A DNA stretch of 63,835 nucleotides from a bacterium (GTDB lineage: Bacteria > Bacillota > Clostridia > Lachnospirales > Lachnospiraceae): NCBI GenBank assembly GCA_030539165.1, contig JAUNSO010000014.1, positions 1-63,835 on the forward strand, in the 5' to 3' direction. The notes below the pieces were generated by a model that was given only the letters and a program-made list of their open reading frames with translations, did not search any database and was not told the origin of the DNA. Numbering within the stretch: the first letter of the stretch is position 1; each line of letters opens with the position of its first letter. Both the position numbers and the translations under genes were made by a program. Of the stretch, positions 35,275-42,644 are shown in pieces.

Positions 35275-35925
35275 TTATACGATCCTTCCGGAAACACCTG
35301 CTCCGATTCCTGCTGCATTTGCTTCATCTGCATCAATGTGCATCTCCAGTGTAAATTTCTCATCTACACGAATCTGTACATGATTAAAGGTCGTTCCTCT
35401 CTCGTTATCTACCACTACTGAGACAACGTCTCCGTCCTTCAGATTTGTCTGTGCCGCATCCTTGGGAGACATATGGATATGCCTCTTGGCTACGATACAA
35501 CCCTCCTTCAGGTAAATCGTTCCCTTTGGACCGACTACGGCAATCGGTGCTGAGCCTGCCACATTACCGGATTCCCTGACAGGCGCTTTGACACCGAGCT
35601 TAAAGGTATCTGTTTTAGAAATCTCTACCTGCGACTGTTTTCTAACCGGACCAAGCACACGTACATTTTCAATTGCACGCAGCTTCTCGCCCACGATGGT
35701 CACCTGCTCATTGGCAGCAAACTGTCCACCCATCAGATCTTTCTTTTTTGTCAGCTGGTATCCCTTTCCAAACAGTGCTTCCACATGTTCCTGTGTCAGA
35801 TGGATATGTCTTGCTGACACACCGATTGGTACCAGATAACCTGTCTTTTCACTTGTTGACTGTGTCAGTACCTCTTGCACGATTCTCGTTACAAGAGATA
35901 CTGTCTCTGTCATGTTTTGTGTCAT
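35275..35925 (-). CDS. pduL: Phosphate propanoyltransferase (PduL) with N-terminal encapsulation peptide
   Basis: 216 residues from ATG 35925 (GAGAAGG eight bases upstream; the frame opens at 35934). Residues 1-20 form an amphipathic helix (TETVSLVTRIVQEVLTQ) typical of encapsulation peptides, then two PduL domains with zinc-ligand blocks (GVSARHIHLTQEHVEALFG and AKRHIHMSPKDAAQ). It converts propanoyl-CoA to propanoyl-phosphate inside the compartment, recycling CoA and permitting ATP formation by a kinase outside. Confidence 0.95.
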   Translation of the reverse strand: MTQNMTETVSLVTRIVQEVLTQSTSEKTGYLVPIGVSARHIHLTQEHVEALFGKGYQLTKKKDLMGGQFAANEQVTIVGEKLRAIENVRVLGPVRKQSQVEISKTDTFKLGVKAPVRESGNVAGSAPIAVVGPKGTIYLKEGCIVAKRHIHMSPKDAAQTNLKDGDVVSVVVDNERGTTFNHVQIRVDEKFTLEMHIDADEANAAGIGAGVSGRIV

Positions 35926-35967
35926 AGCTGCCACCTTCTCATTCCCTACTCTAGTGTGAGTCTGCTA

Positions 35968-36064
35968 ACGATTTGCGAACAGCAAATCGTCCAGCGCCAG
36001 TTTGCGTTTTTTTTGCAAACTGTGTGCATAATTTGCCTGGTTTGAAGTTTACTTCAAACTAGGC
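35968..36064 (-). other. Three-hairpin array at the 3' end of a BMC-H gene (copy 1)
   Basis: Read on the minus strand: stem 1 (36035-36048 / 36051-36064; 13 of 14 pairs) is built from the last codons of the shell gene and has the TAA stop in its loop. It is followed by an AATTATGCACAC-like linker, stem 2 CAGTTTGC/GCAAACTG (35998-36005 / 36015-36022), a GGCGCTGG linker, and stem 3 ACGATTTGC/GCAAATCGT (35968-35976 / 35982-35990). The array is repeated with different stem sequences at 36772-36866. Confidence 0.8.
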
Positions 36065-36327
36065 AATATTTTTTCTACATCATTGTGCGGACGAGGAATT
36101 ACGTGTGTAGCTACTAATTCACCAAGCTTGCTTGCTGCTGCAGAACCTGACTCAACTGCTGCCTTAACTGCTCCTACATCTCCACGTACCATAACGGATA
36201 CGAGTCCTGAACCGATCTTCTCTGTTCCGATCAGCTCTACGTTAGCTGCTTTGCACATTGCATCTGCTGCTTCGATTGATGCTACCAAACCTCTTGTTTC
36301 TACCATTCCTAATGCTTCTTTTACCAT
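36049..36327 (-). CDS. Microcompartment hexameric shell protein (BMC-H, PduA type)
   Basis: 92 residues from ATG 36327, preceded by AAGGAGG; a longer frame to 36414 lacks a ribosome site and is rejected. It carries the complete BMC fold [58 protein letters not shown]. The pore loop region reads KIGSGL. Nearly identical in layout to the protein at 36853-37131. Its stop codon sits in a hairpin loop (see 35968-36064). Confidence 0.95.
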   Translation of the reverse strand: MVKEALGMVETRGLVASIEAADAMCKAANVELIGTEKIGSGLVSVMVRGDVGAVKAAVESGSAAASKLGELVATHVIPRPHNDVEKILPSLK

Positions 36328-36367
36328 TCTTTTTTCCTCCTTAATCTGGTTGACCTGTACTTGTTCT

Positions 36368-36739
36368 TCAGACTTCACTGATGTATCTGTCGTCTTTTTT
36401 GTTACTGCTGCCATTGTTCTTCACCGTCCTGTCTCCGGTGCCCTCGGCACCCTGATAAAAACTGAATTTACTTGCACTCAAATCCACCATTCGTCTGGTT
36501 TCTTCGTGCGGATTAGCGATGACTGCATGGATACATGGTGATTTCATTGCGCCCGCCACAGCGGCATTGATTGCCTCCGTCACAGCGGCTACCTCACCCT
36601 GTATGATCACAGTTACCAACCGTCCGCCAAGTTTACGCTCCCAGGTAACGAGTTCCACATCCGCAGCCTTGCACATCGTATCCAGTGCCTCTATTGCAGC
36701 TGTTACACTTTGCATTTCTATAAATCCGAGTGATTTCAT
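36368..36739 (-). CDS. BMC-H shell protein with a hydrophilic C-terminal extension
   Basis: 123 residues: BMC domain about 1-90 ([62 protein letters not shown]) followed by about 30 polar residues ([20 protein letters not shown]). GGAGG precedes ATG 36739. The extension could face the lumen or cytosol and recruit a partner; PduK- and EutK-type shell proteins also carry extra C-terminal parts but with recognisable motifs, which I do not see here. Confidence 0.9.
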   Translation of the reverse strand: MKSLGFIEMQSVTAAIEALDTMCKAADVELVTWERKLGGRLVTVIIQGEVAAVTEAINAAVAGAMKSPCIHAVIANPHEETRRMVDLSASKFSFYQGAEGTGDRTVKNNGSSNKKDDRYISEV

Positions 36740-36771
36740 GTATCTTGTGTTCCTCCCTGAGTGTTTATTGC

Positions 36772-36866
36772 CAGTTTGCGTAAAGCAAACTGTGTGTTAG
36801 CGCCGACTTGTTGTTCTTTACAAGTCGTGTGCATAATTGTCTAGTTTGAAGTTTACTTCAAACTAG
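36772..36866 (-). other. Three-hairpin array at the 3' end of a BMC-H gene (copy 2)
   Basis: Same order as at 35968-36064. Stem 1 is a perfect 12-bp stem (36841-36852 / 36855-36866) with the TAA stop of the shell gene in its loop. Stem 2 is CGACTTGT/ACAAGTCG (36804-36811 / 36820-36827), after the same TATGCACAC linker. Stem 3 is CAGTTTGC/GCAAACTG (36772-36779 / 36785-36792). Stems 2 and 3 differ in sequence from copy 1 yet both strands of each stem changed together. Confidence 0.8.
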
Positions 36867-37131
36867 GCAAAATTCCCTCAACATCATGATGCGGACGAGG
36901 AATGACATGTACTGCTACGAGCTCGCCTAATTTAGCTGCTGCGCTGCTGCCTACCTCTGTTGCTGCCTTAACTGCTCCTACATCTCCACGTACCATAACG
37001 GTTACCAGACCTGAACCGATCTTCTCTGTTCCGATCAGTACGACCTCAGCTGCCTTTACCATTGCATCTGCTGCTTCAATTGCTGCTGTTAAACCTCTTG
37101 TTTCTACCATTCCTAATGCTTCCTGTGACAT
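36853..37131 (-). CDS. Microcompartment hexameric shell protein (BMC-H, PduA type), second copy
   Basis: 92 residues, AGGAGG before ATG 37131. [60 protein letters not shown]. About four fifths identical to the protein at 36049-36327, so a duplicated major facet protein. Its last codons and stop form a perfect hairpin. Confidence 0.95.
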   Translation of the reverse strand: MSQEALGMVETRGLTAAIEAADAMVKAAEVVLIGTEKIGSGLVTVMVRGDVGAVKAATEVGSSAAAKLGELVAVHVIPRPHHDVEGILPSLK

Positions 37132-37169
37132 ATTCTTGTCCTCCTGATTTTTGTTTTGTTTGATTTGTT

Positions 37170-37484
37170 TTATTGTGTATCCAATCCTGATAATTTCAAC
37201 ATTTTCTCTGTATCCGTTTCAGGACTGGGTATTACATGCTTTGAGATGACTCCGGTCAGTTGGTTGGCTGCCTCTTCTGCTGCCTCGACTGCCGCTCTCA
37301 CGTCTGATACGCTTCCTCGGAACTTTACCATGACGATCAGTGGAACCGGTAATGCATCTGCGTTTGCAGGCTTGTTCTTATCAAATGTCTCTATCGTAAC
37401 ATTGCCTGCCTTACATCCGGCATCTGCCGCTACAAAAGCTGCTACAAGGCCGAATACTTCAATCATTCCTACGGCATTTGCCAT
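37170..37484 (-). CDS. BMC-H shell protein with an insertion
   Basis: 104 residues; GGAGG before ATG 37484. BMC domain ([59 protein letters not shown]). Compared with the 92-residue PduA-type proteins it has about ten extra residues around [17 protein letters not shown] between strands 2 and 3, near the pore side. First shell gene after the alcohol dehydrogenase. Confidence 0.92.
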   Translation of the reverse strand: MANAVGMIEVFGLVAAFVAADAGCKAGNVTIETFDKNKPANADALPVPLIVMVKFRGSVSDVRAAVEAAEEAANQLTGVISKHVIPSPETDTEKMLKLSGLDTQ

Positions 37485-37495
37485 TGTAATTCCTC

Positions 37496-38692
37496 CTAAT
37501 TGATAATTGCGATCTTAAGTCCTTTCATGGCAAGATTGGTCTTGTGACCCTCATTGATCTGATCCAGTGGGAAGGTATGTGTGATCAGATCATCCATTGG
37601 AAGTCCGATTCCCTTTGCTCTCTTCAGGAAATCAAATGTGGTTGCATAATCACGAAGCGTGTATACCCATGATCCAACAGTTGTGATTTCCTTGGAGCAG
37701 ATATCAAAGTGAGGATTGATCGTTGCATCTCCACCGTTGATGAAGAATCCCAGTTCGCACAGGCCGCCGCCGTTACGGATAAACTTATAGATATTAGCAT
37801 GCGCCACCGGTGATCCCGTACATTGGAATGCAAAGTCTGCAAGATGTCCGTCAAATGCTGCCTCTACGCCACCTGCCAGTGCTTCAATTCCCTTAAAGTC
37901 TTTGAAATTGACCGACTTGGTCGCTCCCATTTTCTTTGCAAAGTCCAGTCTCTTCTGCTCTCCGTCGACTGCTACGATATTCTCTATACCCATTGTACGA
38001 AGAACTGCAATACAAATCAAGCCGATTGGTCCACATCCCTGTACGACTACCCTGCTGTTGAATCTGAGGATATTGGTCGTCTTTGCTCTCTCTACCGCAT
38101 GTACCAGTACTGCACACGGCTCGATCAGGATTCTGGAATACAGATCCAAATCACTGACATTAAAGATTGTGGAGCCCTTTCTGATCAAAATATAATCCGA
38201 AAACCAGCCATTCAGATGAATATCATCATCCGGAAGCAGTCCATATACATCTGCGCCACCGACATTCTGCTTGTTCAGATCAAACATTGTGATATCCGGA
38301 TTGTCCTTGAAGATCATACAGGATACAACCTTATCACCAACATGCAGATCCTTTCCGGCACTGTCTTTCTTGACATCCTTGCCCATCTTGACGATTTCTC
38401 CGGTGCCCTCATGTCCGAGTGCTACCGGAATCAGGCCAAACGGATCACGTTTAAACTCATGAGCATCTGTTCCGCAGATACCACAGCCCTCTACCTTGAC
38501 CAGAATATCACCGTCTCCAACCTCCGGGATCGGGAATTCCTTGATATCATAATGCTCCAGTGCTGTCAGCATTGCGACACGTGCTGTCTTGGGAACAGGG
38601 CCTGCAGCCTTTGGTGCTGCCTGATTCTGTCCGCCCATGTCCTGTAATACCTGTTTTACGATTTTTTCGATATCTGTTGCATTCATTTCCAT
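37496..38692 (-). CDS. Zn-dependent alcohol dehydrogenase with N-terminal encapsulation peptide (propanol-forming)
   Basis: 398 residues. Residues 1-18 are an amphipathic helix (NATDIEKIVKQVLQDMG) and a Gln/Ala/Pro linker follows to about 32, the pattern that targets cargo into the shell. Then a medium-chain dehydrogenase: GCGICGTDAHEFKR, ALGHEGTGEIV, Rossmann motif VVQGCGPIGLICIAV. GRM5-type loci use a zinc alcohol dehydrogenase here rather than iron-dependent PduQ. It would reduce propionaldehyde to propanol and regenerate NAD inside the compartment; lactaldehyde reduction is an alternative. Confidence 0.9.
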   Translation of the reverse strand: MEMNATDIEKIVKQVLQDMGGQNQAAPKAAGPVPKTARVAMLTALEHYDIKEFPIPEVGDGDILVKVEGCGICGTDAHEFKRDPFGLIPVALGHEGTGEIVKMGKDVKKDSAGKDLHVGDKVVSCMIFKDNPDITMFDLNKQNVGGADVYGLLPDDDIHLNGWFSDYILIRKGSTIFNVSDLDLYSRILIEPCAVLVHAVERAKTTNILRFNSRVVVQGCGPIGLICIAVLRTMGIENIVAVDGEQKRLDFAKKMGATKSVNFKDFKGIEALAGGVEAAFDGHLADFAFQCTGSPVAHANIYKFIRNGGGLCELGFFINGGDATINPHFDICSKEITTVGSWVYTLRDYATTFDFLKRAKGIGLPMDDLITHTFPLDQINEGHKTNLAMKGLKIAIIN

Positions 38693-38728
38693 TGTCTACT
38701 TTCCTTTCCTGTGTTCACAGCACGACCT

Positions 38729-40123
38729 TTATCTTACGCACAAACTGTCGGACATGACACAACGTCTGCGTTTCGTGAAAGTACTTGCTGAAGTCAGTCC
38801 CTCTCCTGTACGGCTCGCAATGGTAAATGTACAGAAGCCTTCGCCTCCGAAACCAAGTGCTGCATAGGATGGTGCATTCTTCACAAAGATTGCTGTATCG
38901 ATTGCCTTGCCAAACTTCGTCAGATTTTCAACGTTCTTGGAATGCATATGAGCGGAATGTCTGTTGCCATGCTCCAGCCATACACATTTCTCAATGGCAT
39001 CATCGATATTTTTTGCTCTGACCACTCCGAGAATCGGCATCATCAGCTCCGTGGAAATCAGCGGATGTTCCTTTTCTCCTTCAAATATGATGCATCTTGT
39101 TCCTGCAGGTGCATCTACACCGATCATCTTCAGCAATGTAATGGCATCTCTCCCGACACATTTACGATTCAGACCTTTTTCGGTGATGACCGTAGCAGTT
39201 AATTTTTCCTGCTGCTCTTGGCTGACCAGATAACAGCCATTTTCGGTAATCATATAATTCATCAGCTCATCTGTGATATTGTCAAATGCGACGATTTCCT
39301 TTTCTGCGATACAGGGCAGGTTATTATCAAAGGTACATCCGTTTACAATATCCTTTGCTGCTTTTCTGATATCTGCTGTGTCATCTACGAGTACAGGCGG
39401 ATTTCCTGCTCCGGCACCGATGCCTCTCTTTCCTGACGAAAGAACTGCTGTGACCACTCCCGGTCCTCCGGTTGCTGCAATCAAAGGAATATCCTTGTGT
39501 TTCATCATGATATTGCTGGCTTCCAATGTCGGTTTGTGCAGTGCTACTACGACATTTTCAGGACCACCGGCTTCCATACATGCTTTGTTGATCATATGTA
39601 CGGCATACTGTGATACCTTGACTGCCTGCGGATGCGGACAAAATACAACCGTGTTGCCGCCTGCGATCATGCCGATGGAATTGCAGAGGATGGTTTCTGT
39701 CGGGTTGGTGCACGGTGCAATGGCTCCGATCACGCCAAAGGGTCCCATCTCGATCAGGGTCAGTCCTCTGTCTCCGGACCACGCCTGTGTGACAATGTCT
39801 TCTGTTCCCGGTGTTTTTTCTGCTAACAGGTGATGCTTCAGGATCTTGTCCCCTACATTACCCATACCGGTTTCTTCAACACCCATTCTTGCAAATGTCT
39901 CGGCCTGTTCCTTTGTCATCTTACGGATGTTCCGGATGATCTTTTCACGGCTGTCCATTGACATCTTCTGCATAATCTTCTGGGCTTCCTTTGCCGCTGC
40001 GATTGCTTCATCCATCGTATCGAAAAGTCCCAGCTGTTTGTCACTGCCTGCTCCGGTATTCATACCGGAAATGACCTTTTGTACAATGGTTTTTAATTCT
40101 TGTTCTGATACATTGACTGACAC
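38729..40123 (-). CDS. pduP: CoA-acylating propionaldehyde dehydrogenase (PduP type) with N-terminal encapsulation peptide
   Basis: 464 residues. Amphipathic targeting helix at 1-20 (SEQELKTIVQKVISGM), linker, then the aldehyde dehydrogenase fold with APCTNPTETILCNSIGM and catalytic Cys271 in NNLPCIAEKE. It oxidises propionaldehyde to propionyl-CoA with NAD in the lumen, paired with the alcohol dehydrogenase downstream and PduL. AGGAGG precedes ATG 40123. Confidence 0.94.
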   Translation of the reverse strand: MSVNVSEQELKTIVQKVISGMNTGAGSDKQLGLFDTMDEAIAAAKEAQKIMQKMSMDSREKIIRNIRKMTKEQAETFARMGVEETGMGNVGDKILKHHLLAEKTPGTEDIVTQAWSGDRGLTLIEMGPFGVIGAIAPCTNPTETILCNSIGMIAGGNTVVFCPHPQAVKVSQYAVHMINKACMEAGGPENVVVALHKPTLEASNIMMKHKDIPLIAATGGPGVVTAVLSSGKRGIGAGAGNPPVLVDDTADIRKAAKDIVNGCTFDNNLPCIAEKEIVAFDNITDELMNYMITENGCYLVSQEQQEKLTATVITEKGLNRKCVGRDAITLLKMIGVDAPAGTRCIIFEGEKEHPLISTELMMPILGVVRAKNIDDAIEKCVWLEHGNRHSAHMHSKNVENLTKFGKAIDTAIFVKNAPSYAALGFGGEGFCTFTIASRTGEGLTSASTFTKRRRCVMSDSLCVR

Positions 40124-40155
40124 ATTATGACCTCCTTTATGATTTTCTGTGGCTC

Positions 40156-40959
40156 TTATTGATTTAACTGGGCCATAACCTTTTTCGTGATTTCATTCAC
40201 CAGTGCTTCGTTGCTGCCTGATGCTGCTGTACTCTTGCAGGAGCCTCCGCAGTTGTGGCAGCTTGGCTTGCCTGCCTGCTGGTTCGGACACAGGTTTGCA
40301 GGATGCTTGCCTGTCATACCAAATTTTCTTCTGATCTCGTATAATTTCTGAACCTGCTCCTCTGATAACTCCTGAGGGCCGCCCAGGTGCTCTGAAATGT
40401 AGAGCAGCTGTGCATAAAATTCCAGTGATTCCATCTTCATATAAGCCGCAAGGAGTGAGTCTGAGTAGGAAAGTGCTCCGTGATTCTCCAGTAATACTGC
40501 ATCAAAGTACTGCAGATATTCTGATACTGCATCCGGGATTTCCTCTGTAGATGGTGTACCGTACTTAGCGATTGGTACACATCCGAGAGCGATGACTGCT
40601 TCCGGCATGATCGGCTGTGTCAGCGGTCTGCCTGCAATGGCAAATCCGGTTGCATACATCGGATGTGCATGAACGACTGATTTGACATCCGGTCTTTCCT
40701 TATACACTCTCATGTGCATCTTGATCTCACTGGAAGGCTTGAAGCCTGCATTTGCCTGCAGCACCTTACCGGTTGCATCTACCTTGCAGATGTACTCCGG
40801 TGTCATGAAGCCCTTGCTGACACCTGTCGGTGTGCACAGGAATTCATTATCCGAAATCTTTACGGAAATATTACCGTCATTGGCTGCTACCATGCCACGG
40901 TCATAAATTCTCTTTCCGATTTCGCAGATCTGTTTCTTAATTTGAAATTCATTTTCCAT
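40156..40959 (-). CDS. Class II aldolase (L-fuculose/rhamnulose-1-phosphate aldolase) with Cys-rich linker and C-terminal encapsulation peptide
   Basis: 267 residues: zinc aldolase domain about 1-215 (VVHAHPMYATGFAIAG with the His ligands, ENHGALSYSDS), a linker containing five cysteines (CPNQQAGKPSCHNCGGSCKS, about 224-243), and a C-terminal amphipathic helix (EALVNEITKKVMAQLNQ) as in cargo proteins. It splits the ketose-1-phosphate into DHAP and L-lactaldehyde. Very similar to the aldolase at 45189-45947 but only this copy has the Cys-rich linker. AGGAGG precedes ATG 40959. Confidence 0.9.
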   Translation of the reverse strand: MENEFQIKKQICEIGKRIYDRGMVAANDGNISVKISDNEFLCTPTGVSKGFMTPEYICKVDATGKVLQANAGFKPSSEIKMHMRVYKERPDVKSVVHAHPMYATGFAIAGRPLTQPIMPEAVIALGCVPIAKYGTPSTEEIPDAVSEYLQYFDAVLLENHGALSYSDSLLAAYMKMESLEFYAQLLYISEHLGGPQELSEEQVQKLYEIRRKFGMTGKHPANLCPNQQAGKPSCHNCGGSCKSTAASGSNEALVNEITKKVMAQLNQ

Positions 40960-41022
40960 GTTCTGTTCTCCTCCTGATTTTTTCTTTCATGTGATATTCC
41001 GATTGCTTTATTTTTGAACCGC

Positions 41023-41478
41023 TTACACGGTAATATCCGTTTCCTCTGCTGGTTCTTCATTCAGATACTCCAGCAGCTCCTCAATTCCCTTTCCTGTATA
41101 GGAACTGATTTCAAAGATTCTTTCACAGCCTGCCAGCTCGAGCCACAGCCTTGCCTGCGGCAGATTGGCATCCGGCTCATCTACCTTTGTAATGATGCCG
41201 ATCACATCCCTGTTTGCCATACATGCAATATTGGGGCTGAACAATGAAAATGCTTCATTGGCATGTACGGTCAGTCCGATTACATCTGCCTCGTAAGAAT
41301 AGACTGCCAGTGCTGCAGAAAGTCTGCGTCCCTGTGCATATTCTCCCGGCGTGTCGATGATGAAATCTGAGAACTCCACCGCCTGTGTCTTTTCATACTG
41401 CAGCGGGCGCTTTTCCAGTGCCTGCTTCAGGGTTGTTTTTCCGGCTTCACTCCTGCCGATCAATATGATCCTTCTCAT
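41023..41478 (-). CDS. Small P-loop GTPase of microcompartments (PduV/EutP family)
   Basis: 151 residues: Walker A GRSEAGKTTL at 8-17, G3 DTPGEY, G4 TKVDEPD, G5-like SSYTGKG. PduV associates with the compartment outer surface and has been linked to its movement; EutP has been reported as an acetate kinase in one species, so a role beyond GTP hydrolysis is possible. Overlaps the shell gene before it by 4 bp (ATGA). Confidence 0.92.
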   Translation of the reverse strand: MRRIILIGRSEAGKTTLKQALEKRPLQYEKTQAVEFSDFIIDTPGEYAQGRRLSAALAVYSYEADVIGLTVHANEAFSLFSPNIACMANRDVIGIITKVDEPDANLPQARLWLELAGCERIFEISSYTGKGIEELLEYLNEEPAEETDITV

Positions 41479-41849
41479 GTCTTTGTGATCTCACACACCG
41501 TGAACTGCAGCTTTTCTTCACAATAATCTGTCAGTGCCCGGATAGAGGCATCCACCTGAGAAATCGTTCCTGTAATGATCAGTGTCCCGCTGAATCGATC
41601 CAGAAACCCCAGCTCCGCTCCTGATGCCTTGATGGCGATGTCTCCTGCAATGATAGCTGTTTCTGACGGGCATAGGGTAATGATCCCGATTGCTGCGCCA
41701 TTATAATCCACAGAAGGATTTAATCCCAGTTTCTTGTATAGAATCGGTTCCGGGCTTGCTATGATATGGGCCAAGGTTATCTGCTTGCCCGGCACCGTTT
41801 CCTGTATAATTCTCATACGATCTTCACTGTATACTCTGTCTTCATTCAT
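41475..41849 (-). CDS. Circularly permuted shell protein (BMC-H, PduU/EutS type)
   Basis: 124 residues from ATG 41849; GGAGG sits six bases upstream, overlapping the activase stop (ATG 41855 would directly abut it). The N-terminal segment RIIQETVPGKQITLAHIIASP forms the beta-barrel plug typical of PduU, then AIGIITLCPSETAIIAGDIAI and TLIITGTISQVDASIRAL. It is translationally coupled to both neighbours. PduU in other systems binds PduV, whose homologue is encoded next. Confidence 0.93.
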   Translation of the reverse strand: MNEDRVYSEDRMRIIQETVPGKQITLAHIIASPEPILYKKLGLNPSVDYNGAAIGIITLCPSETAIIAGDIAIKASGAELGFLDRFSGTLIITGTISQVDASIRALTDYCEEKLQFTVCEITKT

Positions 41850-41851
41850 GT

Positions 41852-42643
41852 TCATCCTCCGATCTGCCCTGTCAGTCCCCGTTTTGTGACTTCCTCAAGC
41901 AGTCGTGTCATCTGCTCTTCTCCCGGCGGTACGATCTCTTTTAATAAATAGTCTCTTGACAGTCTGTTGTATTTATCTGTTCCGAGTCTGTGGTAGGGGA
42001 GCAGATGCATCCTCGTCACGCCCGGCAGTTCCTTTGCAAATTCCGCTATCGCCCCGATCTCGGCTGGTGTATCATTAAAGGTCGGAATCACCGGTACTCT
42101 GATGGTCAGATTGGCTCCGGATCTGGCAATCTTCATCGCATTCTCCAAAACCCTTGCATTGTCTTTACCGATAAACTCTTTATGCTTTGCAGGATTCATA
42201 TGCTTGATATCCATCAGTACATAATCTGTTTCAGCAACCACTCTTTCCACGATGTCATATGTCACTGCAGCCGTTGTTTCAATTGCCGTTGTCAAACCGT
42301 GTTCATGGCATCCATGCAGCAAAGCCTCTGTGAAATCCGGCTGGCACATACATTCTCCGCCCGAAAGTGTGATGCCTCCTGAGCTTCTCCTGTAAAATGC
42401 CCTGTCCTTCTCGATCTCATCCAGTACCTCCGATACCGTTACATCACGTCCGTAGGTTTTCGGTACTCCATCTATCATCACCTGCTGGATCTCAGACTCC
42501 TGTGATTCCGGATTGCAGCACCAGCGGCATCTAAACAGACATCCTTTCAGGAATACGATTGTCCGGATACCCGGGCCGTCGTGAATGGAGTACTTCTGTA
42601 TATCAAATATCCTGCCCTTTTGCTGTAAATAGTCGTTGTTCAT
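41852..42643 (-). CDS. Glycyl-radical enzyme activating protein (radical SAM)
   Basis: 263 residues from ATG 42643, one base past the dehydratase stop; the frame opens at 42682 inside the dehydratase gene. The radical SAM cluster motif is CLFRCRWC (Cys35, Cys39, Cys42), followed by GGITLSGGECMCQPDF and YHRLGTDKYNRL. The Cys-rich ferredoxin-like insertion usual in glycerol-dehydratase activases is absent, making it closer in size to the short PflA type. It installs the glycyl radical on the dehydratase using S-adenosylmethionine. Confidence 0.93.
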   Translation of the reverse strand: MNNDYLQQKGRIFDIQKYSIHDGPGIRTIVFLKGCLFRCRWCCNPESQESEIQQVMIDGVPKTYGRDVTVSEVLDEIEKDRAFYRRSSGGITLSGGECMCQPDFTEALLHGCHEHGLTTAIETTAAVTYDIVERVVAETDYVLMDIKHMNPAKHKEFIGKDNARVLENAMKIARSGANLTIRVPVIPTFNDTPAEIGAIAEFAKELPGVTRMHLLPYHRLGTDKYNRLSRDYLLKEIVPPGEEQMTRLLEEVTKRGLTGQIGG

Positions 42644-42644
42644 A

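Noticed and set aside
36328..36414. Lys/Glu-rich N-terminal extension of the BMC-H protein
   Set aside because: AAGGAGG just before ATG 36327 and the usual 92-residue length support the short form; the extension overlaps the upstream shell gene.
37823..38647. Open frame of 274 codons on the plus strand opposite the alcohol dehydrogenase gene
   Set aside because: It lies wholly antisense to a clear dehydrogenase, has Cys/Ile/Tyr-rich composition without domain motifs and no ribosome site.
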